Assembly: GCA_016791325.1 (NCBI GenBank)
Contig: JAEUMU010000071.1
Coordinates: 1 to 6,267 of the forward strand
Source: Hyphomonadaceae bacterium
GTDB lineage: Bacteria > Pseudomonadota > Alphaproteobacteria > Caulobacterales > Aquidulcibacteraceae
DNA: 6,267 nt
Reading direction: 5' to 3'
The notes under the pieces were generated by a model. It did not search any database. It had not been told where the DNA came from and worked only from the letters and a program-made list of their open reading frames with translations. The first letter of the stretch is position 1. Each line of letters begins with the position of its first letter. Position numbers and translations under genes: made by a program. Below, piece by piece: positions 1-5,695 of this stretch.

Positions 1-26
1 CCGCGTTTCAGGCAAAATCCTGATCC

Positions 27-602
27 ATGGCGATGATGCGGAAGGATAGCGAAGGCTTACGCCGGATCGACGGGGAGGGCGTTTACCTCCGCGCGCCGGA
101 ATTGCGTGACTATCACGATTGGGCCGAGCTGCGCGAAGCCAGCCGCGCCTACCTCGCTCCCTGGGAGCCGACTTGGGCCAGCGATGAGCTTTCACGCGGT
201 TCGTTCAAATACAAACTCCGCCGCTATGTTGAAGATGCGCGTGATGATCGCGCCTATGCGTTGTTTGTGTTCCGCGACGAGGATGATGAGCTCCTTGGCG
301 GCGTGACGCTTTCCAACATCCGCCGCGGCGTGGCGCAGATGGCTTCGCTCGGTTACTGGGCGGGCGAACGCCATGCCGGCAAAGGCTATACCACGGCGGC
401 CGTGCGCGCCGTGGTGATGTATGCGTTCGATGATCTCGATTTGCATCGCGTCGAGGCGGCGTGCCAGCCCAACAACTTCGCTTCGCGACGGGTGCTGGAG
501 AAAGCGGGCTTCACTCATGAAGGCGTGGCGCGCGCCTATCTCAAGATCAATGGCGATTGGCGCGATCATTTGCTGTTCGGCATCACCAACAACGCCGGCT
601 AG
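27..602 (+). CDS. RimJ/RimL-family GNAT N-acetyltransferase
   Basis: Predicted 191-residue acetyltransferase that transfers acetyl from acetyl-CoA to an amino group. In RimJ/RimL relatives the target is the N-terminus of a ribosomal protein; the substrate here cannot be read from sequence. Visible signs are an N-terminal strand with YLRAPELRDY (residues 20-29), PWEPTW near 45-50, the acetyl-CoA pyrophosphate loop RHAGKGYTT at 115-123 (R-x-x-G-x-G), and the family's C-terminal block with NNFASRRVLEKAGF at 149-162, followed by GDWRDHLLFGI. Length is typical for the family. An in-frame TGA at 21-23 bounds the start, so the first Met is at 27, 33 or 36; no clear Shine-Dalgarno separates them. Bases 1-26 are too short to assign: they could be the 3' end of an upstream gene, in the frame stopping at 21-23 or the one stopping at 47-49. 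The stop codon overlaps that of the convergent yqgE-family gene. The family is certain; the exact substrate is not. Confidence 0.92.
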   Translation: MAMMRKDSEGLRRIDGEGVYLRAPELRDYHDWAELREASRAYLAPWEPTWASDELSRGSFKYKLRRYVEDARDDRAYALFVFRDEDDELLGGVTLSNIRRGVAQMASLGYWAGERHAGKGYTTAAVRAVVMYAFDDLDLHRVEAACQPNNFASRRVLEKAGFTHEGVARAYLKINGDWRDHLLFGITNNAG

Positions 603-1171
603 GCGCTGCCCGCATCCCCGGTCAGCTGCGCTGGCTCGAAACCCAGGCTCTTGATCGCACGTTCCCATTTGCCGCTGTGCGCATCGCCGAAAATGATCGC
701 GTCGTCGGCATCCACCACCAGCCAGGCGTTGTGCTTGAGTTCGTCCTCAAGCTGGCCCGCGCCCCAGCCGGCGCATCCCAGCGCCAGCACAAAGCGCGCG
801 GGCGCGTTCTCGCCCGCCACCGCTTCCAACACCTCGCGCGTGACCGTCAGGCGCACGCCAGGCGCCACGTCTTGGGTTGCTTCCGGGGCGCTATAATCTT
901 CGGAGTGCAGCACGAAGCCGCGCTCGGGCCTCACTGGACCGCCATCGAGCACGCCGCGCTCCGCCACGTCGGGCTCCGCACTGATGCCCAGATGCTCCAG
1001 AACGTCGGAGAGCGTCAGTTCATCCTTGGGCTTGTTGAGGCTCGCGCCCATGGCGTGTGCAGAATCGTGCGCGCACATGAGGATCACGGACCGATCGAAG
1101 CGCGGATCGCCGATGCCGGGCATCGCCACCAGCAATTTGCCGGCCAGAGTAGGGGGGTCCGCCTCGTCCAT
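599..1171 (-). CDS. yqgE: YqgE/AlgH family protein (UPF0301)
   Basis: A 190-residue cytoplasmic protein of the YqgE/AlgH family, whose biochemical role is not established; the AlgH name comes from alginate regulation work in Pseudomonas. The family signatures are in order: GKLLVAMPGIGDPRFDRSV (11-29), a cysteine and histidine in LMCAHD (31-36), AMGASLNKP (40-48), GGPV followed by RGFVLH (77-89), GCAGWGAGQLEDEL (132-145), N148-A-W-L, and a C-terminal KWERAIKSLG (168-177). Length matches the family. The start at 1171 places about 10 residues before the conserved GKLL block; no strong ribosome binding site is visible before it. It is transcribed divergently from the peroxiredoxin across a 100-bp spacer and ends tail-to-tail on the GNAT gene with a 4-bp overlap. 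Assignment to the family is firm; the function is unknown. Confidence 0.95.
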   Translation of the reverse strand: MDEADPPTLAGKLLVAMPGIGDPRFDRSVILMCAHDSAHAMGASLNKPKDELTLSDVLEHLGISAEPDVAERGVLDGGPVRPERGFVLHSEDYSAPEATQDVAPGVRLTVTREVLEAVAGENAPARFVLALGCAGWGAGQLEDELKHNAWLVVDADDAIIFGDAHSGKWERAIKSLGFEPAQLTGDAGSA

Positions 1172-1227
1172 GCGCTATCGTCGTGCTTCGCCGCGCCTGG
1201 CGCAAGAGGGTGCTCGCATACCCGCCC

Positions 1228-1251
1228 GCAGCGCCCTACATTGGGCGCAGC
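1228..1251. promoter_or_regulatory. inverted repeat in the yqgE/peroxiredoxin divergent spacer
   Basis: A perfect 6-bp inverted repeat, GCGCCC (1231-1236) and GGGCGC (1243-1248), with a 6-base spacer TACATT. Beyond an A/A mismatch the arms extend by two further base pairs (GC at 1228-1229, GC at 1250-1251). It ends only a few bases before the peroxiredoxin ribosome binding site. It could be a regulator's operator, or a 5' UTR stem-loop affecting translation of the peroxiredoxin. I could not place convincing -35/-10 boxes on either strand, so the function is inferred from position only. Confidence 0.35.
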
Positions 1252-1256
1252 CCAAA

Positions 1257-1264
1257 AGGAGGAG
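1257..1264 (+). promoter_or_regulatory. strong Shine-Dalgarno of the peroxiredoxin gene
   Basis: AGGAGGAG lies 7 bases before the ATG at 1272. It is the strongest ribosome binding site in the window and decides the start codon: the same reading frame is open much further upstream, to 984, antisense to yqgE, but that extension has no family similarity. A strong site suits a peroxiredoxin, a class usually made in abundance. Confidence 0.75.
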
Positions 1265-1271
1265 ACAAGGC

Positions 1272-1754
1272 ATGATCAAAGTTGGCGATAAGCTGCCGGA
1301 TGCAACCTTCGCCGTGCCCGCGGCGGACGGAACCAAGCAATTGACCACCAGCGACATCTTCGCCGGCAAAACGGTTGCGCTGTTCGCCGTGCCAGGCGCT
1401 TTCACGCCAACATGCTCCGCCAAGCATCTGCCCAGCTTTCGAGAGCACGGCGCCGCGCTCAAAGCCAAGGGCGTGGATACGATTGCTTGCACATCCGTGA
1501 ACGATCAGTTCGTCATGAACGCGTGGGCGAAAGATCAGGGCTGCCAAGGCGATATTCTCATGTTGGCGGACGGCTCCGGCGATTTCGCCAAGAAAATCGG
1601 CCTCGACGCCGACTTTTCAAAGTTCGGCATGGGCCAACGCTCCAAGCGCTATTCAATGATCGTCAAGGATGGGGTGGTAACTCATTTGAACGTCGAAGAA
1701 GGCGGTGAATACAAGGTTTCCAGCGCCGAACACATGCTGAGCCAATTAAGCTGA
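1272..1754 (+). CDS. PrxII/Prx5-type peroxiredoxin (redoxin family)
   Basis: A 160-residue cytosolic thiol peroxidase that reduces hydrogen peroxide and organic hydroperoxides. The peroxidatic cysteine is C48 in [16 protein letters not shown] (41-56), the Prx5-class P-x-x-x-T-x-x-C motif. C73 in ACTSVND (72-78) lies 25 residues later, the spacing of the second cysteine in plant-type PrxII enzymes. There is no cysteine near the C-terminus, where mammalian PRDX5 has its resolving residue. The conserved arginine region is [11 protein letters not shown] (119-129), and the C-terminal [15 protein letters not shown] block is also class-typical. An additional cysteine, C91, has no clear role. The electron donor (glutaredoxin or thioredoxin) cannot be told from sequence, and no fused glutaredoxin domain is present. 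The start follows a strong ribosome binding site. The SPFH gene begins 46 bp downstream on the same strand, so co-transcription is plausible. Confidence 0.95.
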   Translation: MIKVGDKLPDATFAVPAADGTKQLTTSDIFAGKTVALFAVPGAFTPTCSAKHLPSFREHGAALKAKGVDTIACTSVNDQFVMNAWAKDQGCQGDILMLADGSGDFAKKIGLDADFSKFGMGQRSKRYSMIVKDGVVTHLNVEEGGEYKVSSAEHMLSQLS

Positions 1755-1771
1755 GCGTAACGAATGGCGAG

Positions 1772-1787
1772 CGCCGCAGAAGCGGCG
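1772..1787 (+). promoter_or_regulatory. small hairpin between peroxiredoxin and qmcA
   Basis: CGCCGC (1772-1777), a four-base AGAA loop, and GCGGCG (1782-1787) form a 6-bp GC-only stem. It abuts the purine-rich ribosome binding stretch GGAAGGGG (1787-1794) of the SPFH gene. No T-run follows, so it is not a standard intrinsic terminator. It might mark an mRNA processing or stability boundary, or tune translation of the downstream gene. In a GC-rich genome such a stem can occur by chance. Confidence 0.22.
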
Positions 1788-1800
1788 GAAGGGGTCGAGA

Positions 1801-2751
1801 ATGGACGTCGTTCTTGTAGTTTTGGCGCTATTTGCGCTGTTCATCCTGTTCAGCGCCATCAAGTTCGTGCCGCAGGGCCGTCAATGGACCGTCGAGCGCT
1901 TCGGCCGATACACGCGCACGCTCGCGCCGGGCATCGCGTTTCTCGTACCATTCATCGATCGCGTGGGCCGGCGCCTGTCGATGATCGAAACCGTGCTCGA
2001 CGTGCCGCGCCAGGATGTGATCACGCGCGATAACGCGGTCGTCTCCGTCGATGCGGTTGTGTTCATCCAAGTGATCGACGCCGCCAAAGCCGCCTACGAG
2101 GTGGAAAACCTCGTGCTCGCGATTCAGAACCTCTGCATGACCAACATCCGCACCGTGGTCGGCTCCATGGATCTAGACGAAGTGCTTTCACAGCGCGATA
2201 GCATCAACGCACGACTGCTCACCGTGATCGACGCGGCCACCGAAGCGTGGGGCACCAAAGTGCTGCGTATCGAGATCAAGGATCTCTCCCCGCCCGCCGA
2301 TCTCACGCAAGCGATGGCGCGGCAAATGAAGGCCGAGCGCGAACGCCGCGCGCAAATCCTGGAAGCCGAAGGCGATAAGCAAGCCGCCATCCTGCGCGCG
2401 GAGGGGGCCAAGCAAGCCGCCATCCTTGAGGCCGAAGGCCGCCGCGAAGCCGCTTTCCGCGATGCTGAAGCGCGCGAACGCGAAGCCGAGGCCGAAGCGA
2501 AAGCCACCGACATGGTCTCGCAAGCCATCTCCAAGGGCGATGTGAATGCGATCCGCTACTTCCTGGGCCTCAAATACGTGGAAGCCTTCGGCGAACTCGC
2601 CACCTCTAACCAGCAGCGCACTGTGATCATCCCGGCCGATCTCTCCGGCCTCGCCGGGCTGGTTGAGGGGCTGCGCGCGTTGAACGCGCAAGGCGATGCG
2701 CCCGGGCCATTTGGCGGCGGTCCTCGTACATCCGTCCCGCCGACGCGCTAG
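1801..2751 (+). CDS. qmcA: QmcA-like SPFH/Band 7 (stomatin-family) membrane protein
   Basis: A 316-residue inner-membrane SPFH protein closely resembling E. coli QmcA. Such proteins oligomerise in membrane microdomains and, in E. coli, are linked to FtsH/HflKC protein quality control. A single N-terminal membrane segment spans about residues 3-20. The stomatin core follows: [20 protein letters not shown] (21-40), [15 protein letters not shown] (43-57), AYEVENL (98-104), [20 protein letters not shown] (114-133), and [15 protein letters not shown] (151-165). Residues about 173-240 form a long charged coiled coil with 11-residue repeats. The C-terminal tail (about 297-316) is rich in Gly and Pro and low in complexity. 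The ATG follows a GGAAGGGG ribosome binding site. The next gene encodes the NfeD partner, the standard pairing for this family. Assignment is firm; the physiological client is unknown. Confidence 0.94.
   Translation: MDVVLVVLALFALFILFSAIKFVPQGRQWTVERFGRYTRTLAPGIAFLVPFIDRVGRRLSMIETVLDVPRQDVITRDNAVVSVDAVVFIQVIDAAKAAYEVENLVLAIQNLCMTNIRTVVGSMDLDEVLSQRDSINARLLTVIDAATEAWGTKVLRIEIKDLSPPADLTQAMARQMKAERERRAQILEAEGDKQAAILRAEGAKQAAILEAEGRREAAFRDAEAREREAEAEAKATDMVSQAISKGDVNAIRYFLGLKYVEAFGELATSNQQRTVIIPADLSGLAGLVEGLRALNAQGDAPGPFGGGPRTSVPPTR
2356..2487 (+). repeat. 33-bp in-frame repeats encoding 11-residue coiled-coil units
   Basis: Four adjacent 33-base units starting at 2356, 2389, 2422 and 2455 lie inside qmcA. 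They encode [33 protein letters not shown] and a degenerate [11 protein letters not shown] (residues 186-229). The first three are obvious at protein level; the DNA copies have diverged at many third positions, so this is an old structural repeat rather than a recent duplication. An 11-residue period fits a hendecad coiled coil, as known in other QmcA/stomatin-like proteins. Confidence 0.85.
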
Positions 2752-2783
2752 CGCCGCCGCCGCGCAATCGCTACCTTGGGTTC

Positions 2784-3236
2784 ATGGAAACGCTGATCGC
2801 TTGGGTTTCGTCGATGGGGCCGCAGCACTGGCTGGTGCTGGGGCTGGTGCTGCTGATCGCCGAAATGGCTACGGGCACGATGTACCTGCTCTGGCCGGCG
2901 GTGGCCGCTTTCGTGGTGGCGCTGTTGGCCTGGCTGGCGCCCACACCCTGGACAGTCGAGCTCGCCGCCTTCGCGGCGCTGGTGATCGTGCTCACGCTGT
3001 TCGGCCAGCCGCTGGTGAAGCGCTGGCGCAACGAAGGCCCCGCGAACAGCCTGAACGATCGCGCCGCCTCGCTGGTGGGCGCGCGCGGCGTGGTGGAGAA
3101 TTTCGCCAACGGTTCTGGTTCTGTGAAAGTGGGCGACACTATCTGGCGCGCGCGCAGCGGCGATGCGTTGGAAGCCGGCGCGGCGGTGATTGTCGATGGC
3201 GTCGACGGCGTGACGCTGCGGGTGCGCCGCGCCTAG
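2784..3236 (+). CDS. short NfeD-family membrane protein, partner of the SPFH protein
   Basis: A 150-residue protein of the short NfeD class, with the same arrangement as the E. coli YbbJ partner of QmcA. Hydrophobic stretches at about 17-30, 33-52 and 57-74 indicate two or three membrane spans. They include the NfeD-typical LLIAEMATG (23-31) and [15 protein letters not shown] (36-50). Residues about 88-150 form the soluble C-terminal OB-fold domain: [15 protein letters not shown] (90-104), [14 protein letters not shown] (112-125), and a final GVTLRVRR strand. NfeD proteins bind or regulate SPFH oligomers. The long NfeD version carries a serine protease domain, which is absent here. The gene begins 32 bp after qmcA on the same strand, without a recognisable ribosome binding site, so translation may depend on read-through from qmcA. 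Its stop overlaps the rnhA stop on the opposite strand. Confidence 0.93.
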   Translation: METLIAWVSSMGPQHWLVLGLVLLIAEMATGTMYLLWPAVAAFVVALLAWLAPTPWTVELAAFAALVIVLTLFGQPLVKRWRNEGPANSLNDRAASLVGARGVVENFANGSGSVKVGDTIWRARSGDALEAGAAVIVDGVDGVTLRVRRA

Positions 3237-3670
3237 CGCAGCGTCTTGATCGCGCCGCGCGCCAACTCATCGGCGCGGTTGTTCATCACATCGTCGGCGT
3301 GGCCTTTCACCCATTTCCACTCGACCTTATGGCGGCCATTGGCTTCGTCCAGCCGCTTCCACAAGTCCTCGTTCTTCACCGGCTTCTTATCGGCGGTTTT
3401 CCAGCCGTTCTTCTTCCAGCCGTGAATCCACTTGGTGAGCCCGTCCATCACGTATTTGGAATCAGTGTGCAGCTTCACCTGGCTCGGCCGCTTCAGCGCT
3501 TCCAGCGCTTGGATCGCCGCCATCAGCTCCATGCGGTTGTTGGTGGTCGCCGCCTCCGCGCCGGAGAGCTCCTTCTCCGTCTCGCCATAGCGCAACACCG
3601 CCCCCCAGCCGCCCGGTCCCGGATTGCCGCTGCACGCGCCATCGGTCCAGATGTGCACCACATTGCTCAT
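3233..3670 (-). CDS. rnhA: ribonuclease HI
   Basis: Ribonuclease HI, 145 residues, cleaves the RNA strand of RNA-DNA hybrids (R-loops, primers) in the cytoplasm using two metal ions. With the ATG at 3670, the catalytic residues fall on the same numbers as in the E. coli enzyme: D10 ([13 protein letters not shown], 9-21), E48 (NNRMEL, 44-49), D70 (TDSKYVMDG, 69-77), H124 (VKGHADD, 121-127) and D134 (NRADELA, 131-137). The basic handle region (W81 to W90, with KKNGW) is also present. The frame stays open upstream with in-frame Met codons at 3706, 3736 and 3766, but these would add non-homologous residues, so 3670 is preferred. No start has an obvious Shine-Dalgarno. The gene converges on the NfeD gene with a 4-bp stop overlap and lies downstream of thrB. 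Confidence 0.96.
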   Translation of the reverse strand: MSNVVHIWTDGACSGNPGPGGWGAVLRYGETEKELSGAEAATTNNRMELMAAIQALEALKRPSQVKLHTDSKYVMDGLTKWIHGWKKNGWKTADKKPVKNEDLWKRLDEANGRHKVEWKWVKGHADDVMNNRADELARGAIKTLR

Positions 3671-3752
3671 GGGCGCGGTGTTAATTGTGTTCTTTCGGCT
3701 CGTCATCAGACTGTTCGTCGGAATCGCCCGTTGCATTGGCACTGGATCGCGA

Positions 3753-3899
3753 TCAGGGCGGCGCATGAACCAAGCGATCAGGATCGCTTGCAGTCCACCC
3801 TAAAAAGAAGGCGCCAGATAGGATCAGGTCGGCTCGCGCCAAGAGCAGCGCTCCGATGAGGGTCGCGGGCAACGCGCTAAAGAGGTAGGCGAAACCCAC
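3753..3899 (-). CDS. possible small membrane protein or frameshifted remnant
   Basis: A weak candidate in the thrB-rnhA spacer. From a GTG at 3899 the frame reads 48 residues, ending at a TGA at 3753-3755. Residues 2-20 ([19 protein letters not shown]) and about 25-35 ([11 protein letters not shown]) are strongly hydrophobic, and the codons from 3899 to 3801 have high third-position GC like the real genes here. After 3801 the membrane-like character continues instead in the neighbouring frame ([15 protein letters not shown], 3790-3746). The original frame then carries an acidic tail ([15 protein letters not shown]) ending at a TAA at 3681-3683. This pattern suggests a roughly 70-residue membrane protein broken by two compensating one-base shifts, a sequencing error, or coincidence. 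No good ribosome binding site precedes the GTG, and I do not recognise a family. Confidence 0.25.
   Translation of the reverse strand: MGFAYLFSALPATLIGALLLARADLILSGAFFLGWTASDPDRLVHAPP
3771..3790. repeat. perfect 9-bp inverted repeat, GATC-rich
   Basis: CAAGCGATC (3771-3779), a two-base AG centre, and GATCGCTTG (3782-3790) form a perfect inverted repeat in the spacer upstream of rnhA. Nearby are a 10-bp palindrome GATCGCGATC (3745-3754) and a direct repeat GCGATCAGG at 3749-3757 and 3774-3782; GGATCAGG recurs near 3820-3827. No T-run follows the hairpin on either strand, so it is not an intrinsic terminator. It may be an RNA hairpin in the rnhA leader, a protein-binding site, or a small repeat unit dispersed in the genome. 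Confidence 0.8.
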
Positions 3900-3917
3900 G
3901 TGACGGCTTGGGAAGGA

Positions 3918-4877
3918 TCACGCTCCGTAATCCTCTGCCCCCTTCGCCCGCCGGTGAAAAGCGAGCTTATCGGCGTATTCCAGCGGGTTCTTCGGGCGCA
4001 CCAGCGCGCCTTCGGGCGTGTCGCCCCAATCGGTGAGGCGCGTGGCGAAGAAGCGCAACGCCGCGCCGCGCGCCAGCACGGGCAGGGCGGCGCGTTCGGC
4101 CTCCGTCAGCGGACGCACGGCTTCGTAAGCCGCGATCATCGCCGCGCCGCGGCCCGTGTCGTAAATGCGCTCGTCTTCAAAGCACCACGCATTGAGGCAC
4201 ACCGCCAAATCGTAGGCGAGAAAATCTGTGCACGCGAAATAGAAATCGATCACGCCGGAAAGCGCATCGCCGACGAAAAGCGCGTTATCGGGAAACAGAT
4301 CGGCGTGGATCGCCCCGCGCGGCAAATCCTGCGGCCACGCCGCGCGCACCACCGCCACGTCGCGCTCAATCTCGCGCGCGAGGCCCGCGCGCAAAAACTC
4401 CGCCTGCGCCAGGCGCGGCGCGATCAGCCGCTCCCAGCCATCGGGCCCGAGTGCGTTGGGCCGCGTCATCTCAAAACCTGCCAACGCTTCGTGCATGCGC
4501 GCCAGCGCAGCGCCAATCGCGGCGCAATGGCCAATATCCGGGGCGCGCGGCCACGCGCCATCGAGAAAGCTCACGATCGCCGCGGGCTTGGCCTTCACTC
4601 GCGTGAGAAACCCGCCGGTTCGCGTCGGCGCCGGCTCCGGCGCGGGAAAGCCGCGCTCGGCCAGCCGCGCCATCAGCCCCATGAAGAACGGCAGATCGCT
4701 TTCCGCCGTGCGCTTCTCGAAAATGGTGAGGATGTAGCGGCCCGCTTCCGTCGTCAGCTTGAAATTGGAATTCTCCACGCCTTCGGCGATGCCCTCGCAC
4801 GCAATAATGTGGCCGAGATCATAGCCGCCGGCGAGCGCGGCGAGATCGTCGTCGTCGAGGGGGGTGTAAACGGCCAT
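3918..4877 (-). CDS. thrB: homoserine kinase (ThrB, APH-fold type)
   Basis: Homoserine kinase, 319 residues, phosphorylates L-homoserine to O-phospho-L-homoserine with ATP in the cytoplasm; threonine synthase uses the product. This is the aminoglycoside-phosphotransferase-fold type, not the GHMP-fold enzyme of E. coli. Visible signs are the N-terminal MAVYTPLDDDDL, the nucleotide-binding lobe with GIAEGVENSNFKL (29-41) and YILTIFEKR (48-56), the catalytic loop IHADLFPDN (190-198; D193 as base, N198 for metal), and the metal-binding DFYFACTD (211-218, in place of DFG). Length is normal for this family. The ATG at 4877 starts exactly at the conserved N-terminus; no strong ribosome binding site is evident. 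It lies 26 bp downstream of the kinase gene on the same strand, probably in one operon with it and ispH. Confidence 0.97.
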   Translation of the reverse strand: MAVYTPLDDDDLAALAGGYDLGHIIACEGIAEGVENSNFKLTTEAGRYILTIFEKRTAESDLPFFMGLMARLAERGFPAPEPAPTRTGGFLTRVKAKPAAIVSFLDGAWPRAPDIGHCAAIGAALARMHEALAGFEMTRPNALGPDGWERLIAPRLAQAEFLRAGLAREIERDVAVVRAAWPQDLPRGAIHADLFPDNALFVGDALSGVIDFYFACTDFLAYDLAVCLNAWCFEDERIYDTGRGAAMIAAYEAVRPLTEAERAALPVLARGAALRFFATRLTDWGDTPEGALVRPKNPLEYADKLAFHRRAKGAEDYGA

Positions 4878-4903
4878 GGTTCAAGCCAGCGCGCGGGCGG
4901 CGC

Positions 4904-5695
4904 TCATTTGCGCTCCTCGATGCGCGTGACTTTTCGATTCTTATCCAGATGCACGATCCAGCGCGCGCTGTGATGGCCGCTCAGCATTGCGCGCGTGATG
5001 CGCTCATAATGCATGACGAAGCGATCAAGCGCCGCGTTCTCCTCAGGCGTCAGCGCGCGCCCCAGCAATTCGGCTTCTTGCTGTCCCCGCCAAGTGCGCA
5101 CAATCTCCCAAGAAGGCGCTTGCAGGTAAATCATGGCGTCGAAGCGGGAGAAGAAGGCGTTGTAGTCGGTCTCCAGCAGGCGCTGGGTCATACGCCGCCA
5201 TTTTCCGTCGGCGTCGGATTCTTCTTCTAGCGTGTTGATCGGCGGCTCCATGCTCGAAGCGCGCGCGCCCATGCACCATCCGTCAACCAGGATGGTTTCG
5301 CAGGCCCCTTCATGAATCGGCCATAGTGATTCCGGGGCGCGATTGTCAGCCCGCTTTTCGAAGGCAGGCATGGGCGTTTGCGCCCCGGCTTTGGCGCTCG
5401 CCAGCCTGTCTATGGTGCGTGCGGCGAGGGGCAGGTCGTGCGTGCCGGGGGGGCCACGCGTGATCAGCAGCGGATGCACGCCATGGGCAAGCACTACTCG
5501 GTTGGCTTTGGTTCGGTACACATCGTCCAGCGAAAAGTGCGCCACCGCCGGTCGCGACTGCGCGTAGCTGGCGCACAGATAGGATTTACCCGCGCCTTGC
5601 GCCCCTCCCACGCCGATTAGCGCCGGCCGCTGCGGCCGCGCCTCTCGCGCTTGCTTGCTGGCGCGGTCAATCAGGTCGTTGAGTGCGTCGCTCAT
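4904..5695 (-). CDS. D-glycerate 3-kinase-like P-loop kinase (GLYK/Tda10 type)
   Basis: A 263-residue P-loop kinase resembling plant-type glycerate kinase (GLYK) and yeast Tda10; the GLYK reaction is D-glycerate + ATP to 3-phosphoglycerate. Motifs in order: Walker A GAQGAGKS (31-38), SLDDVY (55-60), [10 protein letters not shown] (79-88), [12 protein letters not shown] (110-121, matching the family's P-x-x-K...DRAP block), WPIHEG (125-130), LVDGWCMG (136-143, Walker B-like), INTLEEE near 153-159, and [12 protein letters not shown] (196-207). The preferred start is the ATG at 5695, which overlaps the ispH stop as ATGA and has GGAG five bases upstream; the frame stays open further upstream but only as an ispH shadow. 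thrB follows 26 bp downstream. The fold and kinase class are clear. The substrate is inferred from family resemblance, so another small hydroxyacid or sugar-like acceptor remains possible. Confidence 0.87.
   Translation of the reverse strand: MSDALNDLIDRASKQAREARPQRPALIGVGGAQGAGKSYLCASYAQSRPAVAHFSLDDVYRTKANRVVLAHGVHPLLITRGPPGTHDLPLAARTIDRLASAKAGAQTPMPAFEKRADNRAPESLWPIHEGACETILVDGWCMGARASSMEPPINTLEEESDADGKWRRMTQRLLETDYNAFFSRFDAMIYLQAPSWEIVRTWRGQQEAELLGRALTPEENAALDRFVMHYERITRAMLSGHHSARWIVHLDKNRKVTRIEERK

Noticed and set aside
984..1271. Possible fusion of an N-terminal domain to the peroxiredoxin
   Set aside because: The open frame upstream of 1272 is antisense to yqgE and then the spacer. The strong ribosome binding site at 1257-1264 and the normal family N-terminus ([10 protein letters not shown]) place the start at 1272.
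557..1291. Long plus-strand open frame of 244 codons opposite yqgE
   Set aside because: It is antisense to a clearly conserved YqgE-family gene, has an Arg/His/Ala-rich composition typical of GC-rich shadow frames, and shows no recognisable domain.
2188..2691. Minus-strand open frame of 167 codons opposite qmcA
   Set aside because: It is antisense to the repeat-rich coiled-coil coding region. The open frame follows from codon bias in the sense gene, and no domain is recognisable.
3671..3766. N-terminal extension of RNase HI from ATG codons at 3766, 3736 or 3706
   Set aside because: Starting at 3670 puts D10, E48, D70, H124 and D134 on E. coli numbering exactly. The extension has no RNase H homology and no ribosome binding site, though it may hold part of a broken membrane ORF.
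3771..3790. Inverted repeat considered as an intrinsic terminator for thrB
   Set aside because: No T-run follows the stem in either direction. The only T-run on the minus strand (3806-3802) precedes the stem rather than following it.
3900..4973. Plus-strand open frame of 357 codons opposite thrB
   Set aside because: It lies almost entirely antisense to a full-length thrB with intact catalytic motifs. The composition is Arg/Ala/His-rich and no family is recognisable.
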